The notes below the pieces were generated by a model. The model was given only the letters and a program-made list of their open reading frames with translations, was not told where the DNA came from and made no database searches. From Molossus alvarezi (Eukaryota; Chordata; Mammalia; Chiroptera; Molossidae): DNA of 64,000 nt. Both the position numbers and the translations under genes were made by a program. Positions 1 to 12,419 of the stretch are shown piece by piece. Position 1 is the stretch's first letter; the number at the start of each line of letters is the position of its first letter. The DNA is taken from assembly GCA_037176705.1 (NCBI GenBank), contig CM073890.1, positions 96,648,591-96,712,590 of the forward strand, written 5' to 3'.

Positions 1-555
1 AGCCATTGGAAGAAGCCATGCCTCGTGTACAATAAGGAGGGCGTGGTGTACAGGGCACACAGAGCTATTTCCAAAAAATAAGATTCGGCAACAGGTTTAG
101 ACACAAAGTCTTAGCTGCACAGATGACTAAAGGTGCTTGGTTATGACACAGAGTCAGTCCAAGCCAGCAAAGTCTGCCAACTTCAGTACAAGAAAGGCTG
201 AGGGTTAGCATTGGGCATTATGTTTACAAGACGCATCTCGGTCTGTGGGAGGAGAAGGCTGGCTCTCCCTGGCCCCGGTGATACCTAAGTACCGGAGAGG
301 GTATGGCATGCCAGTTCTCTCCGTAGCTCCAGGAAAGGGTTTCTGTGATAAGCTTAACCACATTTATTCACTAAAGTGCCATTCACTGTGACGTCCTATG
401 AGAATCAAAACTATAAATGGCACAAAGAGCAAAAGTAAGACATTTTAAAGCTATAAATCTATTCTCTGGATGTAATTTCTATTTTCCTCACTTAATTCTT
501 CAAACAGTGTAAACAAATATAGATTCTCAGTATTTTCCCTCCCTCCCTGCCTCCT
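1..555. other. Unassigned single-copy-like sequence
   Basis: I recognise no gene, splice-site-bounded exon or repeat family here. The short phrase 'acaggtttagaca' occurs near 93 and again near 738, which may be chance. Confidence 0.5.
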
Positions 556-559
556 ACCC

Positions 560-564
560 TACTA

Positions 565-596
<32 letters not shown>

Positions 597-632
597 ACAT
601 ACACATACACATAAGTATACACACACACAAAG
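560..632. repeat. (CA)n microsatellite, imperfect 3' half
   Basis: An uninterrupted CA run of roughly 28 bases is followed by interrupted 'catacacata' units and a second short CA run. The interruptions suggest an older, partly decayed tract. The 86-codon minus-strand frame across it (VCVCV-type peptide) is just the repeat translated. Confidence 0.95.
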
Positions 633-2080
633 ATGGGGGAAATAGTCCTCCCAGAAATACTTCTGGTGGCACATCACAAAGGGAGTGCCTTTGGCTTTTA
701 GACAAACATACCTTCTCCAGATAATAGATTCTCCCCAGACAGGTTTAGACAAAAAAACTCAGCCACCAACTGTTGCAGCAGGCAAAATTAGGTCTCTGAA
801 TATGTAGAATTCACTGTTATGTTGGTATTTTAGAATTCTTAACTTAGATGTCATTCTATTATAATCTATTTGATGGGACAAATTTCAATATAAAAATTAT
901 AGGGAAGCAGTCAATAGTTATATAGAAAAATGCATTCTAGCAACATAATAATTTGCTTCTCACATTTCGTGCGTAAACATACACAAAGACAAGAGCCTGG
1001 GATGGCCACTATTAAATCCTAAAATGGTTCATAAACATTTACCTTGATCTGTAAAGTGAGTCTTTGTAACTATGGAAATGGCCTTTGTTCTTTATCCAAA
1101 GGAAACATGGGGAGATGATTCAACTAACTATAAAGAACTTTAAAACTTTAAAAGTATTTTTTTTTAATTCAACTCATTGGTAATCTTTACCCCCTAATTC
1201 ACTCGTGACAACAATAAATATGGCTAGGATAGCAGCCAATCCCAAGTTTCTCTGCTCAGGCTATTGCCCGTTCCTTGGTCATAATAGGTGATGTATTGGA
1301 TTGTCCACTGTATAATCGTCCATCGACATATTGAGGGATGACTTGCCAACTCTACAGAAATGATAAACCTGAAACAAAATAAACAAATACATTTTAATGG
1401 CTACCAGGGCCAGAGCCCTAGTAGAGTACTTACTCACCTACCGATGTATACACTTCCTTTGGAAAAGCACTGTGTCTCACATTCCAGGTTGTGTGGTGTG
1501 GATGGGGTTTTTCTTCACCTCAGCTCCAGGGACGAGCCAAGGGTTACCTTCAGCTAATTAGCATTTCACATCCCTTCCACTCGAGTCATTGATTTGAGGG
1601 TTTACTTGTGAACACAGTTGGGCAGTGAGCAAGCCCAGCATTTTTGTTTACCTGTTAGCAGAGATGAGTTCGTTTTGTAGCCCTGAAGCCGAGAAGTGTA
1701 AATCCTGAAGGTCCGAGAGCAATCTAGAGACCAAGGGGGGGAAGCACTAAGACAGAGCATGGAAAAGGGCAGGGGAGAGTCCGGCCTCGGTGACTTCGTG
1801 GGACCCCGAATTAAGGTCCATCTAAAGCCTGCCTTACTCTGGCATTTCTCATTACAGGACCCGATCGATTCCTTATATGTTTAGGCCAGTTTGGCTGGGT
1901 GTTAAGTTACTTGCTATGGAAAGAATCCTGTCTAATGTAGCATGTCACCTTATCGTTGAAGCTCCAGCTTAGATTTTTACCTTCTTTGTTGTAACTCCGT
2001 AAGAAGGATGACAGCAAGTAAAACCATGTTCTGACAGCTGTCAGTGATGTAAAAAAATCGGATCTCATTGTCCTTGATGT
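633..2080. other. Unassigned sequence
   Basis: AT-rich to mixed-composition DNA with no recognisable repeat or coding signal. Open frames of 60-66 codons are at the length expected by chance. Confidence 0.45.
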
Positions 2081-2082
2081 GT

Positions 2083-2165
2083 GGATGTATATATATATAT
2101 ATAACATCTATGGTATGAAAGCATGTGTAAATGTGTATGTGTGCAATGTGGGTGTGTGTGTATCA
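2083..2165. repeat. Short (TA)n then TG-rich tract
   Basis: A (TA)7-like run at about 2089-2102 is followed by scattered 'gtgtgtatgtgtg' units up to 2165. This is low-complexity DNA bordering the GC-richer segment that follows. Confidence 0.8.
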
Positions 2166-2169
2166 TATA

Positions 2170-2880
2170 TTGAAATAGAGTTCTTTTTAGTGAAGTGACA
2201 AATGTCTGATTGTTGAAACAACAGGCCAGTGGGGCTGCTCATGTTTCTTCCAGCCGTCCGTAAAGATGAAAGTACAACCAGGTGGCTTCCATGGGGACAA
2301 TGAGCCATAGGACGGTCTGGATCTGGATCTTCAGCATTAAGCAGTGTTAGGAGAGGAAGGCGGTTCTGATTCACAGGGACCCCTCCAGTGGCCATACACA
2401 GGTCCACAGGGGGCATGAAAATCCTGTTTTCTCGTCTGCACTGCTCAAGCATCTTGCTTCTTTTCATACCCCGCAGCGGAGGCTGTCTCGCTGTGTCCAC
2501 GGAAGTCCAAATGAAGTTGGATGATGAACGGCTGCAGCCAGGCAGCACGCAGCAGTCCTGTGCCTTGGGTAGTGTGGGAGCCGACAGGCCTGACGTGGTT
2601 CATAATGCACCAGAAGAGAGACGAGGTCGCTGTTTGCTCTGCAGTGTTCAGGGGCCTTATGGGAATCTGCCGCGGAGGCTCGGGGAACATTGTCGGCTGC
2701 GCGGCGGTTCACTGCGTGCAGACCAGGGCTGCTGGAAGACCCTCTCAGTACAGTGCTCCAAGACCCTCTACATTTTATATTTGTACAGAAATGTTCTAAT
2801 GCATCTGTCATACAATGTAGCAATTAAACCTACATAAGGAAAAGCAATAATAAAGGTAATAATAAAAAAAAATAGATAAT
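2170..2880. other. GC-richer segment with open frames on both strands; nature unknown
   Basis: This stretch stands out from its AT-rich surroundings. It carries clustered CpGs at about 2560-2720 and overlapping open frames of 146 and 119 codons (minus strand) and 149 and 92 codons (plus strand). None of the translations resembles a family I know, and frames on both strands usually reflect composition rather than coding. Read on the plus strand, the end (2770-2875) looks like an mRNA 3' end: AT-rich sequence, 'caattaaa', 'aataataaa', then a run of A. That would fit an old retrocopy, an untranslated 3' terminal exon, or chance. There is no recognisable start context, domain or splice arrangement. 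Confidence 0.3.
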
Positions 2881-3815
2881 CATGTATTTCAGCATTCTTC
2901 CCTTTATCATATTGTGTGACTAAGAGTATTCTTGGAAATCTATTCGCAATGAATTGAAATAGAACTTTCTAGAATGGAAAAGAAGAAGCCAAGAATAATA
3001 AATACGTATCCATTTCTTTTAAAGGTAATCTTGAGTGTCTGAAAGTAGAATAAAAAATGTTAATTGATCAGAAATATAAATAAATTGAAGGCTAACTCAA
3101 GATAATATAAGTGTGATTATTGGAAACACTTTGTTTTATGGAAATCCTTCTGGATGACTTTGGCTACACGGTGAGGTTCTGATAATGGATTGGCAGACTT
3201 GACCCTTTGGATGCCTGCGTTAATATAAAAGCAAAGACAAGTCTGATTTGCAGAATCTTTAAGGAGGTTGATTAATATTTTTCACAGCCTAACAAGAACT
3301 ACACTGGAGTTTTATGAGCTCAAACAGTAAATAATTTCACAAAGAACATATAATAGACAATGACTTACATAACTCACTTTTAAAATCTTCATTGCAACAT
3401 TTTTCCCTCTTTTCACAACCTGATGCCTCACACCAGCAATGCCCAGATATTATAGGGCAAGGTGTCAGCTGGCCAACTGTAACCTTTATTTCTAACCTAG
3501 AAATATTTGCACTTGGATGTCTCTTCCTATGAGTTACTGGCATCTTAAGATATTTAACATCAGCACATAAGAAGTGGGACACCAGCTTCTGGTACAAAGG
3601 CTATCATATAGGCTTTCTAATTCCAGACATCAATAAATCAAAAAACACTAACACTGCATAATTCTGTGAATAAAATCTTGGAAACATGAGCAGCATTAAC
3701 CAGAGGCAGGTGATCTCTGGTAGTTCCTAACAAATAAATTTAAGATGTCAAATGACTACAGGGTAAAGTAAGATAGGATGAGATCAGGACAAAACAACTG
3801 CTTAAGGGGAGAGTC
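2881..3815. other. Unassigned sequence
   Basis: No gene or repeat recognised. The 86-codon minus-strand frame at 3337-3597 has no family resemblance. Confidence 0.4.
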
Positions 3816-3824
3816 CAGCTTAGT

Positions 3825-3965
3825 CCCCTCAATTTTGATGTTTACAAAGAAGACAACTGAGAATCAGAGCTTAGAAGAATTTTTTCAAGTCGCGTATCTG
3901 ACAAATGGAGGAGTCGTGGAATGTGACTCCAGAACCCTCCCATTGAACTCATCCCTTAGCCCAGC
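3825..3965 (-). mobile_element. MIR: MIR SINE fragment
   Basis: On the plus strand the order of features is that of an inverted MIR: a degenerate 'acagaggaaactgagg' block near 3850, an 'aggtcacacagc' region decayed to 'aagtcgcgtatctg', and a 'gactccagaaccc' end near 3930. The copy is strongly diverged, as expected for this ancient family. Confidence 0.55.
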
Positions 3966-4186
3966 AATATATGTACTACAGTGCCTTCAGGTGATACTCT
4001 ACGTTGTTAGAAAATTATTGACCACAATTGAAAGGTAATTAGATTTGAAGCTCCTGAACAGACTTATACTATAAGCTTCTATTTCACAATCATTCTCTGT
4101 CCTTTATTATTGTCATATTCTCTTTAGAAGATTTTTTATAGTATTTAAACTCGCACAGCAGAAATGTACTCCTTTGTCACCATATT

Positions 4187-5215
4187 CTTCATTCATTCAT
4201 TCCACAACTATTTATGGAGCACCTTCACTGTGGCCAGGCACTCCTCCAGGTGTTGTGGGTCCCCCAGAGAACACAATAATGGACTGTCCCTGACCTCATG
4301 AAGCATCCTTCCCTCTGGAGAGACAGGAAATAAACATGGGGAATACCTACGTTCTGTAGCAGAGACAAAAGGTGATAGAAAATAAAACATGGCAGGTAGG
4401 GTTGAGCTGCTGGGGTAAGGGATTCATTTATTTAAATGTATGAAGTTAATATTTAGGGTGCACAGTGACATTTCATGAAAGACTTGAAAGAAGTGGGAAA
4501 GGAGACACATGGATATCTAGTAAAAACCATTACAGGGATAGAAAAGAGCAGGCAAATATTCCGAAGGAGAACTGGGCCCAGTGTGTTTGAAGGCTAGGCA
4601 GAGGGTGATGTGTCTTGGGCAGAGTACATGAGGGTACAGGTGAAGGGAGCAGACAGGTACTGGATGAAGTCTTATAGGTCCTTGTAAGGATTCGGAGTTT
4701 TAGTGTGCATGAAATAAGCCACCAAGGGGTTTTTGTGCAGAAGAGTGACATGGCCTCACTTAGTGTTTCAACAGTTTCCCTCTGGTCATATTGAGAAGAG
4801 ACTGGAAGAAGGAGAAGGTAGAAGCAGGAGTATTGGTCATTGCCATAATCCAGGGGACAGCCGTGCTGATTTAGAGCATGGGGGTAACACTGGAGGGGGT
4901 GACACATGACACAATTCTAGATCTGTTTAGAAGGTAGAGCCAGCAGGGATTCTAATGCTTGACATAACAGATGAAAGAGAAAGAAAGGAGACAAGAATTA
5001 TTACGAGGTCTTTGGCCTGAGCAATGTAAGTTTGGATGGTCATTGACTGAGATGTTAAGTCTGTACGTGGAGCGAGTTTGAGAGTCGTTATATGATTCTG
5101 GAGAAATTCCTCTAGGTGTAGAACCCCTAAAATGCTAGATAAGATATAATAATCTTTAGATAAGTAAGCCTGAGCTCCAGTAATAAAAACAGCCAGGCGA
5201 AGAATACAGAGCAAC
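4187..5215 (-). mobile_element. L2: L2 LINE, 3' portion, antisense
   Basis: The plus strand begins with the inverse of the L2 3' terminus ('attcattcattcca', 'tatttatggagcacc', 'ggccaggcactcc'). It continues through blocks matching the inverted L2 3' region in the right order: 'ccctgacctcatgaagc' near 4290, 'gcagaagagtgacatggcc' near 4736, 'ccataatccagggga' near 4843, 'gaaggtagagccagcaggg' near 4930 and 'ggtctttggcctgagcaa' near 5009. About 1 kb is preserved. The minus-strand frames of 97 and 125 codons here are remnants without an intact reverse transcriptase. Confidence 0.8.
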
Positions 5216-6475
5216 TGCACAGTGGTCAGCAGAATTCAGAGTTGGTTTTGATCTGAGGGCATCTGTCAATTCCTGGTGATCAGTGCCTGGGTTTGAACTG
5301 GCCACACGTGTTTAAGACTGGAAACAAAGCTTTGAGCCCCCCAGAGTCGAATCAGAGATATTTTAGTAAAGCAGAAAACATCAAATTACAACTTTCTTAG
5401 AGAGTGCATCAGGTTCAATCCACCCACCACTGGGAAAGAGGTAGCCGCAGACTCGGGACCGGTGGGAGGCACATATTTATGGGAGGTAGGGGACAGATCA
5501 CTACTACCCGTGTGGCCCGTGAAAACCCTCAGTCTGGAGACTGTTCCTAACACAGTCCCAGGTTGTTGATGATAACGGGGATAAAACAAATCAAAAACGA
5601 TTCCTCTCTGGAGGAGAGTTACACAAGTTATCTGACCCCAAAACTCAGCTCTGAAATTTCACAAATCAGGTTGAAAAAGCACATGACAAGAATTATCTGC
5701 AGGCCAAACATTTTCTGAGCCCTCAAACCTGGCTGGCTGACCTGGGAGAGTGTAACCGGCCTTCCCCAGGCTTGGACAAGCTGTTCCAGCTTCGACTAGT
5801 CCTGCTGAGGCCTCTCCACCGCGACTGTGCGCTGGCTCACTCATTTCTGCCTTGAAGTAGCCTCTGCCTGGTTCTCATTCTGTGGAGACTCTGTCCAGTT
5901 CCCGTTCCCACCCGCCCTCCAGGCTCGACCTACGCACAGGTCCAGCATTCTTGGCTCCCACTTGCCTGGGCAGAGATAGCCCCCAGGGCGGGTACTCTGA
6001 AGCTCAAGTGTTTTCAGACGTCACATTGATAGATATGGTGTTCAAAAATACAACATCCAAACATGAACATAGTTCATAAAGGGAATAAAGTCTGTACCAA
6101 ATTTTTTAAATTGTCTTAAAAAGGTTGTTCCAGGGTGAAAAAGAAAGATGTTGCGGCAGGTGAGATTCAAAGTCCTTTCCACTTTTGAAGGCATTGAATT
6201 CTACTATTTCTCATAGGGATACTTGCGTTAGCATAGGGATCCCATGAGGCAGGCTAACTTAATTATATACATTATATATTATTATAATTATAGATATATT
6301 ATATATTCTCACTGTTGAAGATGACATGGAAGAATAAAAGGTGTTTTTCCAGAATCTGGCCAAGACCTGTCTCTTCCTGGTCTAGGAGGCTCCCTTGCTT
6401 TGTGATGTCATCGAGGGAGTTTGTGGATCTGCATATCTGGAACTGTACTAGACATTGACAGTAATCAGAACCCTA
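5216..6475. other. Unassigned sequence including an AT palindromic patch
   Basis: No gene recognised. The part from about 5650 to 6000 is GC-richer without repeat features. At 6265-6305 there is an almost pure A/T stretch of 'tatat' and 'attata' units that can fold on itself. The rest is unique-looking. Confidence 0.45.
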
Positions 6476-6479
6476 ACTT

Positions 6480-6930
6480 ATTTGGGGCTTTACCCCATAA
6501 GTCCCCGGATTCTTACAGTTCCTCATCTCCTCTGTTTCCACCTTGCTCATAAAGCTCCAGCAGCGTCTTGAATATCCATACCAAGTACTCCTCTTGCACA
6601 GTGATTCCCTCACCTGAAACGCTCTTCCAAGGCTGGAGTCTTCTCCCACATGAGAGCGGCATCTCTGGCAACCCCAATCAAAAATAGGTCTCCCGGGCCC
6701 CTTTCTATCACATTTTGCTTAGCCATTTGTTTGCTTTAAAAAAAAAATTGATCACTTTTCCAATTATTTTCTATGTCTGTGGATTTACATTTGTTCTGTC
6801 TTCTTCATTGAAATGTAAGGTCCATGATGAAAGAAATCATGTCTATCATGTTTACTTTTATATCCCTAGTGCCAAGCACAGTTCTGAGAGCACGGTAGAC
6901 TCTCGGACGTTTGATAAATAGGAATGCAAA
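6480..6930 (+). mobile_element. L2: L2 LINE, 3' end
   Basis: The order fits the L2 3' untranslated region: 'gctccagcagc' (6552), 'cctgaaacgctcttcc' (6613), 'gaaatgtaaggtccatgatg' (6810), then 'atccctagtgccaagcacagttc' (6862) and a decayed 'gataaatag' terminus. An A-run at 6738-6747 interrupts it. Confidence 0.75.
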
Positions 6931-9897
6931 TAAATAAGGGAATGAGTGGAACGCCTGGACAAAACTTGGGGGATGGGGAACTAGGCTGCAAGTGTCGTTC
7001 AACAAGAATAAGTGCTCTAAATTCAAGACAGAGAATCGGGGGTCTCAAGAACACACAGAGCAGTTTGGAGCTAGCTAGAAAAGCAAACTGTGATTAGAAC
7101 CTGGGGTATGTTACTGAATAGGAAAATGGAGACCTGCACCCAGATAACCCCATCAAGTTACTTGGTTAAATAAATGTAATTTTAATCATGACATTATTTG
7201 AAGTAAACTGTATTATTTAGAAGGTTACTGGCAGCATTAAGCAAGCTGAAGATGGAAACAGTGAGTTAGAGTTAAAAAGTACTGGGATGGCTGCAGTGAA
7301 AGAAACACTGAAGGGAGAGTATCCGAGTGCATTTCTGGTGGAGAACTGGAGAGGTGCTGTATGGAACGCCACCGACAGAACCATGGCTGAGGCACTGAAC
7401 ACCTGATTATAATAGGTAAGGAAAATGTCCACTGAGATAATATTAGAAGTCTTTACCCAAGTAACAAGCTTGAATAGGAATGAGCAACTAATGACTTCTT
7501 ACATAATTCTCTAGTTCAAATATTAACAAAATCATTGAAAAGTGTTTTGTGACCATATTTCACATCATATAGCTGATTATATATGTTTTATTAAAATATA
7601 AAAAAACAGTTGTCTAAGTTCAGGCAGGACGGATTAATAATGTGGGTGGTGCAATCTCCCAGGCCAGGAAAACTAAGAGGGGGAAGGAGTGAATGATGGA
7701 ATGTCAGATATGGCTCTAGGGATGGACACATGTCAATTCTTCCTCACAGGAGCAAATTAGGCTCTGGAAACAGACAGACAGACAGATAGACGGACAACAG
7801 GAAGGGGCAATGACACGCCAAAACAACTACAATTCTTAGAGATGGGAGTCTAAATTCAGCTCCTCCTTGATCTGTCATTTCCCTGACTTTCAGGCACTTT
7901 CCAGTTTAATGGAGAAATAGAGAAGTAAACTCAGTCATCTCTCACAAGGAAGCAAAACGCATGCTACCAAGCCTCTGTCAGAGTCAGCATCTTGATCAAA
8001 ATGTAATTAAGCCATATATAAGCTATAATAAAAATCTGAAAGGCCTATGAGTCATATTAATCTACTCTAAACGGGGGGAGATTGTTCATGTTCATCAGGT
8101 AAGGCAGTTAGAAAGTCTGCCGAATCGGATGAGAAAATGGCATACACGAATACCTCTGGCAGCTCTAGGCAAAGTCAACCTCAAGGGCTATTCTTTAACT
8201 CTGAGAAATGTTCTGAGGGAGATCCCATTAAGGTTTTATTGAAGAACTGAATCTTCCAAGCTTAAAATTAAAACAGTAGCGATCATAAAACCAAGGGAAG
8301 ATGTGAGGTTGGATATCTACTTATAAGCCATTTGTTCTAAATGGATAATTGGAAGGGTTTCACCAAATCTATAGTCTTTCGACAAATCTATGTGCAAGGA
8401 CGCTTCATTTACCCAGTACTGCCAGGAAATCGTTCCACTGAGATGAATTTTCCACATATAAAGCATCAGAACTATTTCCTGAAATACAGCATGCCGCACT
8501 GCTTTGCCAGGAGAGGATGTTGAACTGAATCACTCCTCCTCCCTCTTAGGGGATGGATGACTCAAGACCGGTCACAAGGTCACAGTGCATTGTCCTGGTT
8601 AATGATCTGGTATTCTATGGAGGGGAGGAGGCTAAAAAGATTTCCCCCAGACCAAATGGATCCAGCAAACTTTGCTTCTGTAGTTCTATCAGATTTTAGA
8701 AGTATTTGGTCTTATTTCTTTTGTATTTGTTTCTCTTCTGCTATGTCACTTTTTTCGAATTTGTTGACTTCTTACCTCCACTTTGAATGCTTTAGAGTAA
8801 ACCGTTTCGGCTTTATGGTAACTGTTTCACAAGGGCATTCATCGCTCAACAGTACTTTTTGTTTAATTCCACGTTTGTTGTGGGGTTCAAAGGGTTGAAA
8901 ATGTGTGAAATTTCACATCTAAATTAGCCACTAGGAAACACATTTTTCTTCTGAAGTGAGTGACTTGAAAAATAAGATAAACTTGAGTATTATTTAAAGT
9001 TCAATATGTAGAAATTCAGGTTCAAGAATGAAAATATGACTATTTATGAGAGATATTGGTTAGAGCATCCTACAAACAAATCAACTTGCATATTGTCAGA
9101 CTGCTGGGCAGAATACAACTACCAGTAGATCCCTACTTTATACCTTCTCCCATATGTATTTCTTTTCTGTTTTGCCTGTTATTCTGAAGCCAGTATTGTA
9201 TATATCACTTTAGGTTAGGGGCTTAATATTCATGTTAATTATAAATGAGGCACATCATTGGATTCTAAAATGTAAAAAGGATTCTGGACAGATTCATCTG
9301 AACAATAGATTTTATTTTTAAAAATCCATAACTTAGGCTTTATAATTTATTGTAGTTAGTTTTGAGTTCTTGTTTCAGTCTCCTTATATAACCCTTGTCT
9401 GGCATCTGTTCTTTCAAGTAATATGTAGAGAAAACAACAGCCAGACCTGCACATCCTAATGCTTGAGGCTTTCCAGCTGTCTACATAGATTAAGACCTCT
9501 GTTATGGGACATGCAGACTGTGTGGAGAAAAACAAATTGAATCCAAACCCCAAGCTAAGAGCAATACCCTGAAGTTAACCTAGAGAATTTTGCACAGTGG
9601 GAGATCCAACCCTTTGGTATTTCTAGTTGACTCTCTTTTAATGATTCCATCCTTCTTGTACTATGTGTTTATTACCTCATTTATCCTTTTCATGCATATT
9701 CAACTTTATTGCATAAGCAAGTATCCTAAATATGAACTTCTTCCATGCATGCAACCCTCTCTCCAAAGAGAACAGGAGCTCTGAAAAGATTTCTTTGAGA
9801 GAAAGCATATTCACAAAGGTATTTTTAAACTGTATCATTAATCTTCCCCAAATTTGTATAGATTGAATAAGAGGCGGGTGAAAACTAAAACTAAAGC
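6931..9897. other. Unassigned sequence
   Basis: Three kilobases with no gene, repeat family or RNA that I can support. The short tetranucleotide patch 'cagacagacagacagatagac' lies near 7770. Paired 60-codon frames on opposite strands at 8317-8523 and a 113-codon frame at 8557-8898 have no family resemblance. Confidence 0.4.
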
Positions 9898-9914
9898 AAA
9901 AGTGTAATTTTTTT

Positions 9915-10154
9915 TAATCCTCACCTGACGACATGCTTTTATTGATTTTTTTTTTTTTTTTTTAAAGAAGAGAGAGACAGAGAGGAAGGGAGAGGGAGAG
10001 AAAGAAAAATTAATATGAGAGTGAAACATAGATCAGTTGCCATCCCCGATGGTCAAACCCACAACCTGGGTATGTACCCTGACCAGGAATTGAACCGATG
10101 ACCTTTCGGTGTACGGGACCACACTCCAACCAACTGAGCCATATTGGCCAGGGC
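9915..10154 (-). mobile_element. Ves: Ves SINE
   Basis: Inverted copy: the tail ('aatcctcacctgacgac', then a long T run) is at the low coordinate and the tRNA-like head ('aactgagccatattggccagggc') at the high one. Flanks 'aaaagtgtaatttt' (from 9898) and 'aaacgtgtcatttc' (from 10155) look like a target-site duplication with a few mismatches. The length is full for the family. Confidence 0.95.
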
Positions 10155-10155
10155 A

Positions 10156-11034
10156 AACGTGTCATTTCTTTTTCTCCTCATCCTCCTTCATCAATGTACA
10201 TGGTACCCAGGGGAGAAAATGATTACACATCTTTAATTTTACATGTTTTCCAAAAGGTAGGCAATAGTCACTTTGCCTTAGATTAAATTGCTTAAAGCAC
10301 AGAAATGAAAACCTAAAGTAGATATACTTCAGCTATCTATAAAGTCAGATATCTGGCAAAGCTCTAGTTGAAAAGACAGCAGAGAAACATATAGTACATA
10401 AAAAAGCCTTCTGAGGTGTCTCTTTTCATTCAGCTAATGCATTTTAATTAGGAGAGACCTCAGTTTCATTTGTTTTTATTGACTGATTGTTTTATATATT
10501 ATGAACATAATTAAAACCTTTTCCTATCATGAAGAAAACATTTCAAATATTTTTTCTGTTATAAATTTATTTGAAAGCATTTTTTTTTTTAATTTCAGAA
10601 GTTTTATGTATTTTTTTATTGCCAAAACTATTCAATTTCTTACTTTATTTACTGCTTTGGGTATGATGCTCAGAATGGCTAATCTTTCACCAATATTATA
10701 TAACTACCCTTCAAAATACACTCTTCTGTTTTCTTTATGGCTTTATTTTTTACATTTAGCATTAAAGTTCATTTGAAACTTGTGCTAATATGTGGTATGA
10801 TGTAAGGATTGCACATTTTGCACATATTGAGAACACGCACAAACACCCACAAACACAAAAGAGTTTAGAGCATGTTATATCCTCTTGATTGGAGTCTTAG
10901 CATTAATTCTTGTAGAGTGAATAAGGAGATTTAAAAGTTGTAATAGAATAATAATCTTTATTATAAAAGTTAGAAAAACGTTTTCTAATATGATGTCATT
11001 CTTTTCCTGAATTTAGAAATGTATTTATTAAAAG
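10156..11034. other. Unassigned AT-rich sequence
   Basis: The block is low in GC, with a 91-codon plus-strand frame at 10501-10776 rich in Phe, Ile and Leu, which is typical of AT-rich non-coding DNA. Nothing recognisable. Confidence 0.45.
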
Positions 11035-11035
11035 T

Positions 11036-11085
11036 CTTTCTATTTATTTATTTATTTATTTATTTGTTTGTTTATTTATTTATTT
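11036..11085. repeat. (TTTA)n microsatellite
   Basis: Twelve or so TTTA units with TTTG variants. The sequence just after ('attgttgaaagtattacaga') resembles the first bases of the inverted L1/HAL1 3' end seen at 45.4 kb, so the tract may be the expanded tail of a very short L1 3' fragment. Confidence 0.9.
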
Positions 11086-12415
11086 TTATTGTTGAAAGTA
11101 TTACAGAACATTTCTTATTGGGTGTCAATCATGACCAGGAATTCAGTGCTGAGGATAACTGGATTACACCGCTCCAGTGTTTACACTCCAGCTCACAGTC
11201 CAGTTGACATGCCCAGAGCACTATGGTAGAGGCTATGCCATTGGGCTCTGCCTCAGTTACCTTCTCAGCAGTGATGGTTCCCAGAGGAGGGGATACTTGA
11301 GCTTTGTCTTGGAGGGTGAATAGGGATGCACCAAGACAGGCAGAGTCATTCCAGGTCGAGGAGCAGCAATTGGCAAGATGCACGTAGGAAGTATGCCAGC
11401 GCATAAAAAAATTGTGAGAAGTATGCTATAATTCAAATAAATGTACGAGAAAAGATACTGTGCTTGGAAAGATCCATCTCTTGGCTCTACAGAGACAGTA
11501 TTAGAAGATAAAAGAAACTAGAGCTTATCGGTTGAAGTTATTTTTACAATCCAGGTGAAATCTGGGGAGTTTCCGAACTGAAGTCATAGCAGTAGGAATA
11601 GAGAAGGGACGTGAGTAGAAAAGAGAGGGACTCAGACTCCCAGGTTTTTGTTTGGTAAATTGAGCAGATGGTGGTACTGAAGTCAGACTGCAAGTTATAG
11701 GAGGCACAGCAAGTTTGGGAGATCATTTACCTCTGCAGATACTGAGTTCCAGCCACCTAAAGACTGTACAATCAACTGTTGGTTATTAATAGGTAGGGTA
11801 CAAAAGAGATATCTGAGCTGAAATAAAATCTTTGGGAGACATGGATTGGTAGATTGAGATTATGAACTCAAATGTCTACACAGTGCAGCGCTGGGTAGAG
11901 AAAGGAAATGAAGTAGATAATAAGAAATGGTGGGGACTGCCATAGTTGGAGAGAGCATGCTCCATCCAAGAGGGGCAGCTGCTACTCAGCTCCGTCCATT
12001 GTCAACGGCAGACTGTGGGCCCAGTGCTTCCCCTGTCTTTCTTATTTTTAAGAGAAACCTTGATTTTAATGTGATCTCTCCCAATCTCTAACCAGCTGAA
12101 GAATTTTCAAAAGTGCTTTCTGAGCCAAAAGCCACATCAAGTTGATGGACACCTCTATCGAGATAATAATGGAAATTATAAACCTGAATAAAATTTCTAA
12201 GAAAAAATGTAGTCTAAAGTGAGAAAAGAAGAACCTCGGCATGAAACTCATGAAAATCTGGGTCTGGAGAGAGAGGCTCGAACTGGGTACTGCACAGTAT
12301 GACTCATATTTTTACTAATAGGAGAGTAACAAGAACATTTGATTTTGCAACGTAAAGTTGTGTTCTGTTACAAATCCATGAGTACCATTTTTAAATAAGT
12401 CCTCAATCCCTCTAC
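11086..12415. other. Unassigned sequence
   Basis: No gene or repeat can be supported. The 91-codon minus-strand frame at 11129-11404 has no family resemblance. Confidence 0.4.
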
Positions 12416-12419
12416 ATTT

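Noticed and set aside
492..752. Cys/Val-rich frame across the CA repeat
   Set aside because: It is the translation of a dinucleotide microsatellite. The same applies to the frames over 21841-22067 and 44884-45165.
2108..2837. Overlapping 119- to 149-codon frames as protein genes
   Set aside because: Frames occur on both strands over the same DNA, with no recognisable domain, splice context or codon signal. Composition explains them better.
11076..11110. HAL1/L1 3' end fragment after the TTTA repeat
   Set aside because: The match to 'attgttaaagtattacaga' is only about 20 bases, so it is mentioned within the repeat entry and not called separately.
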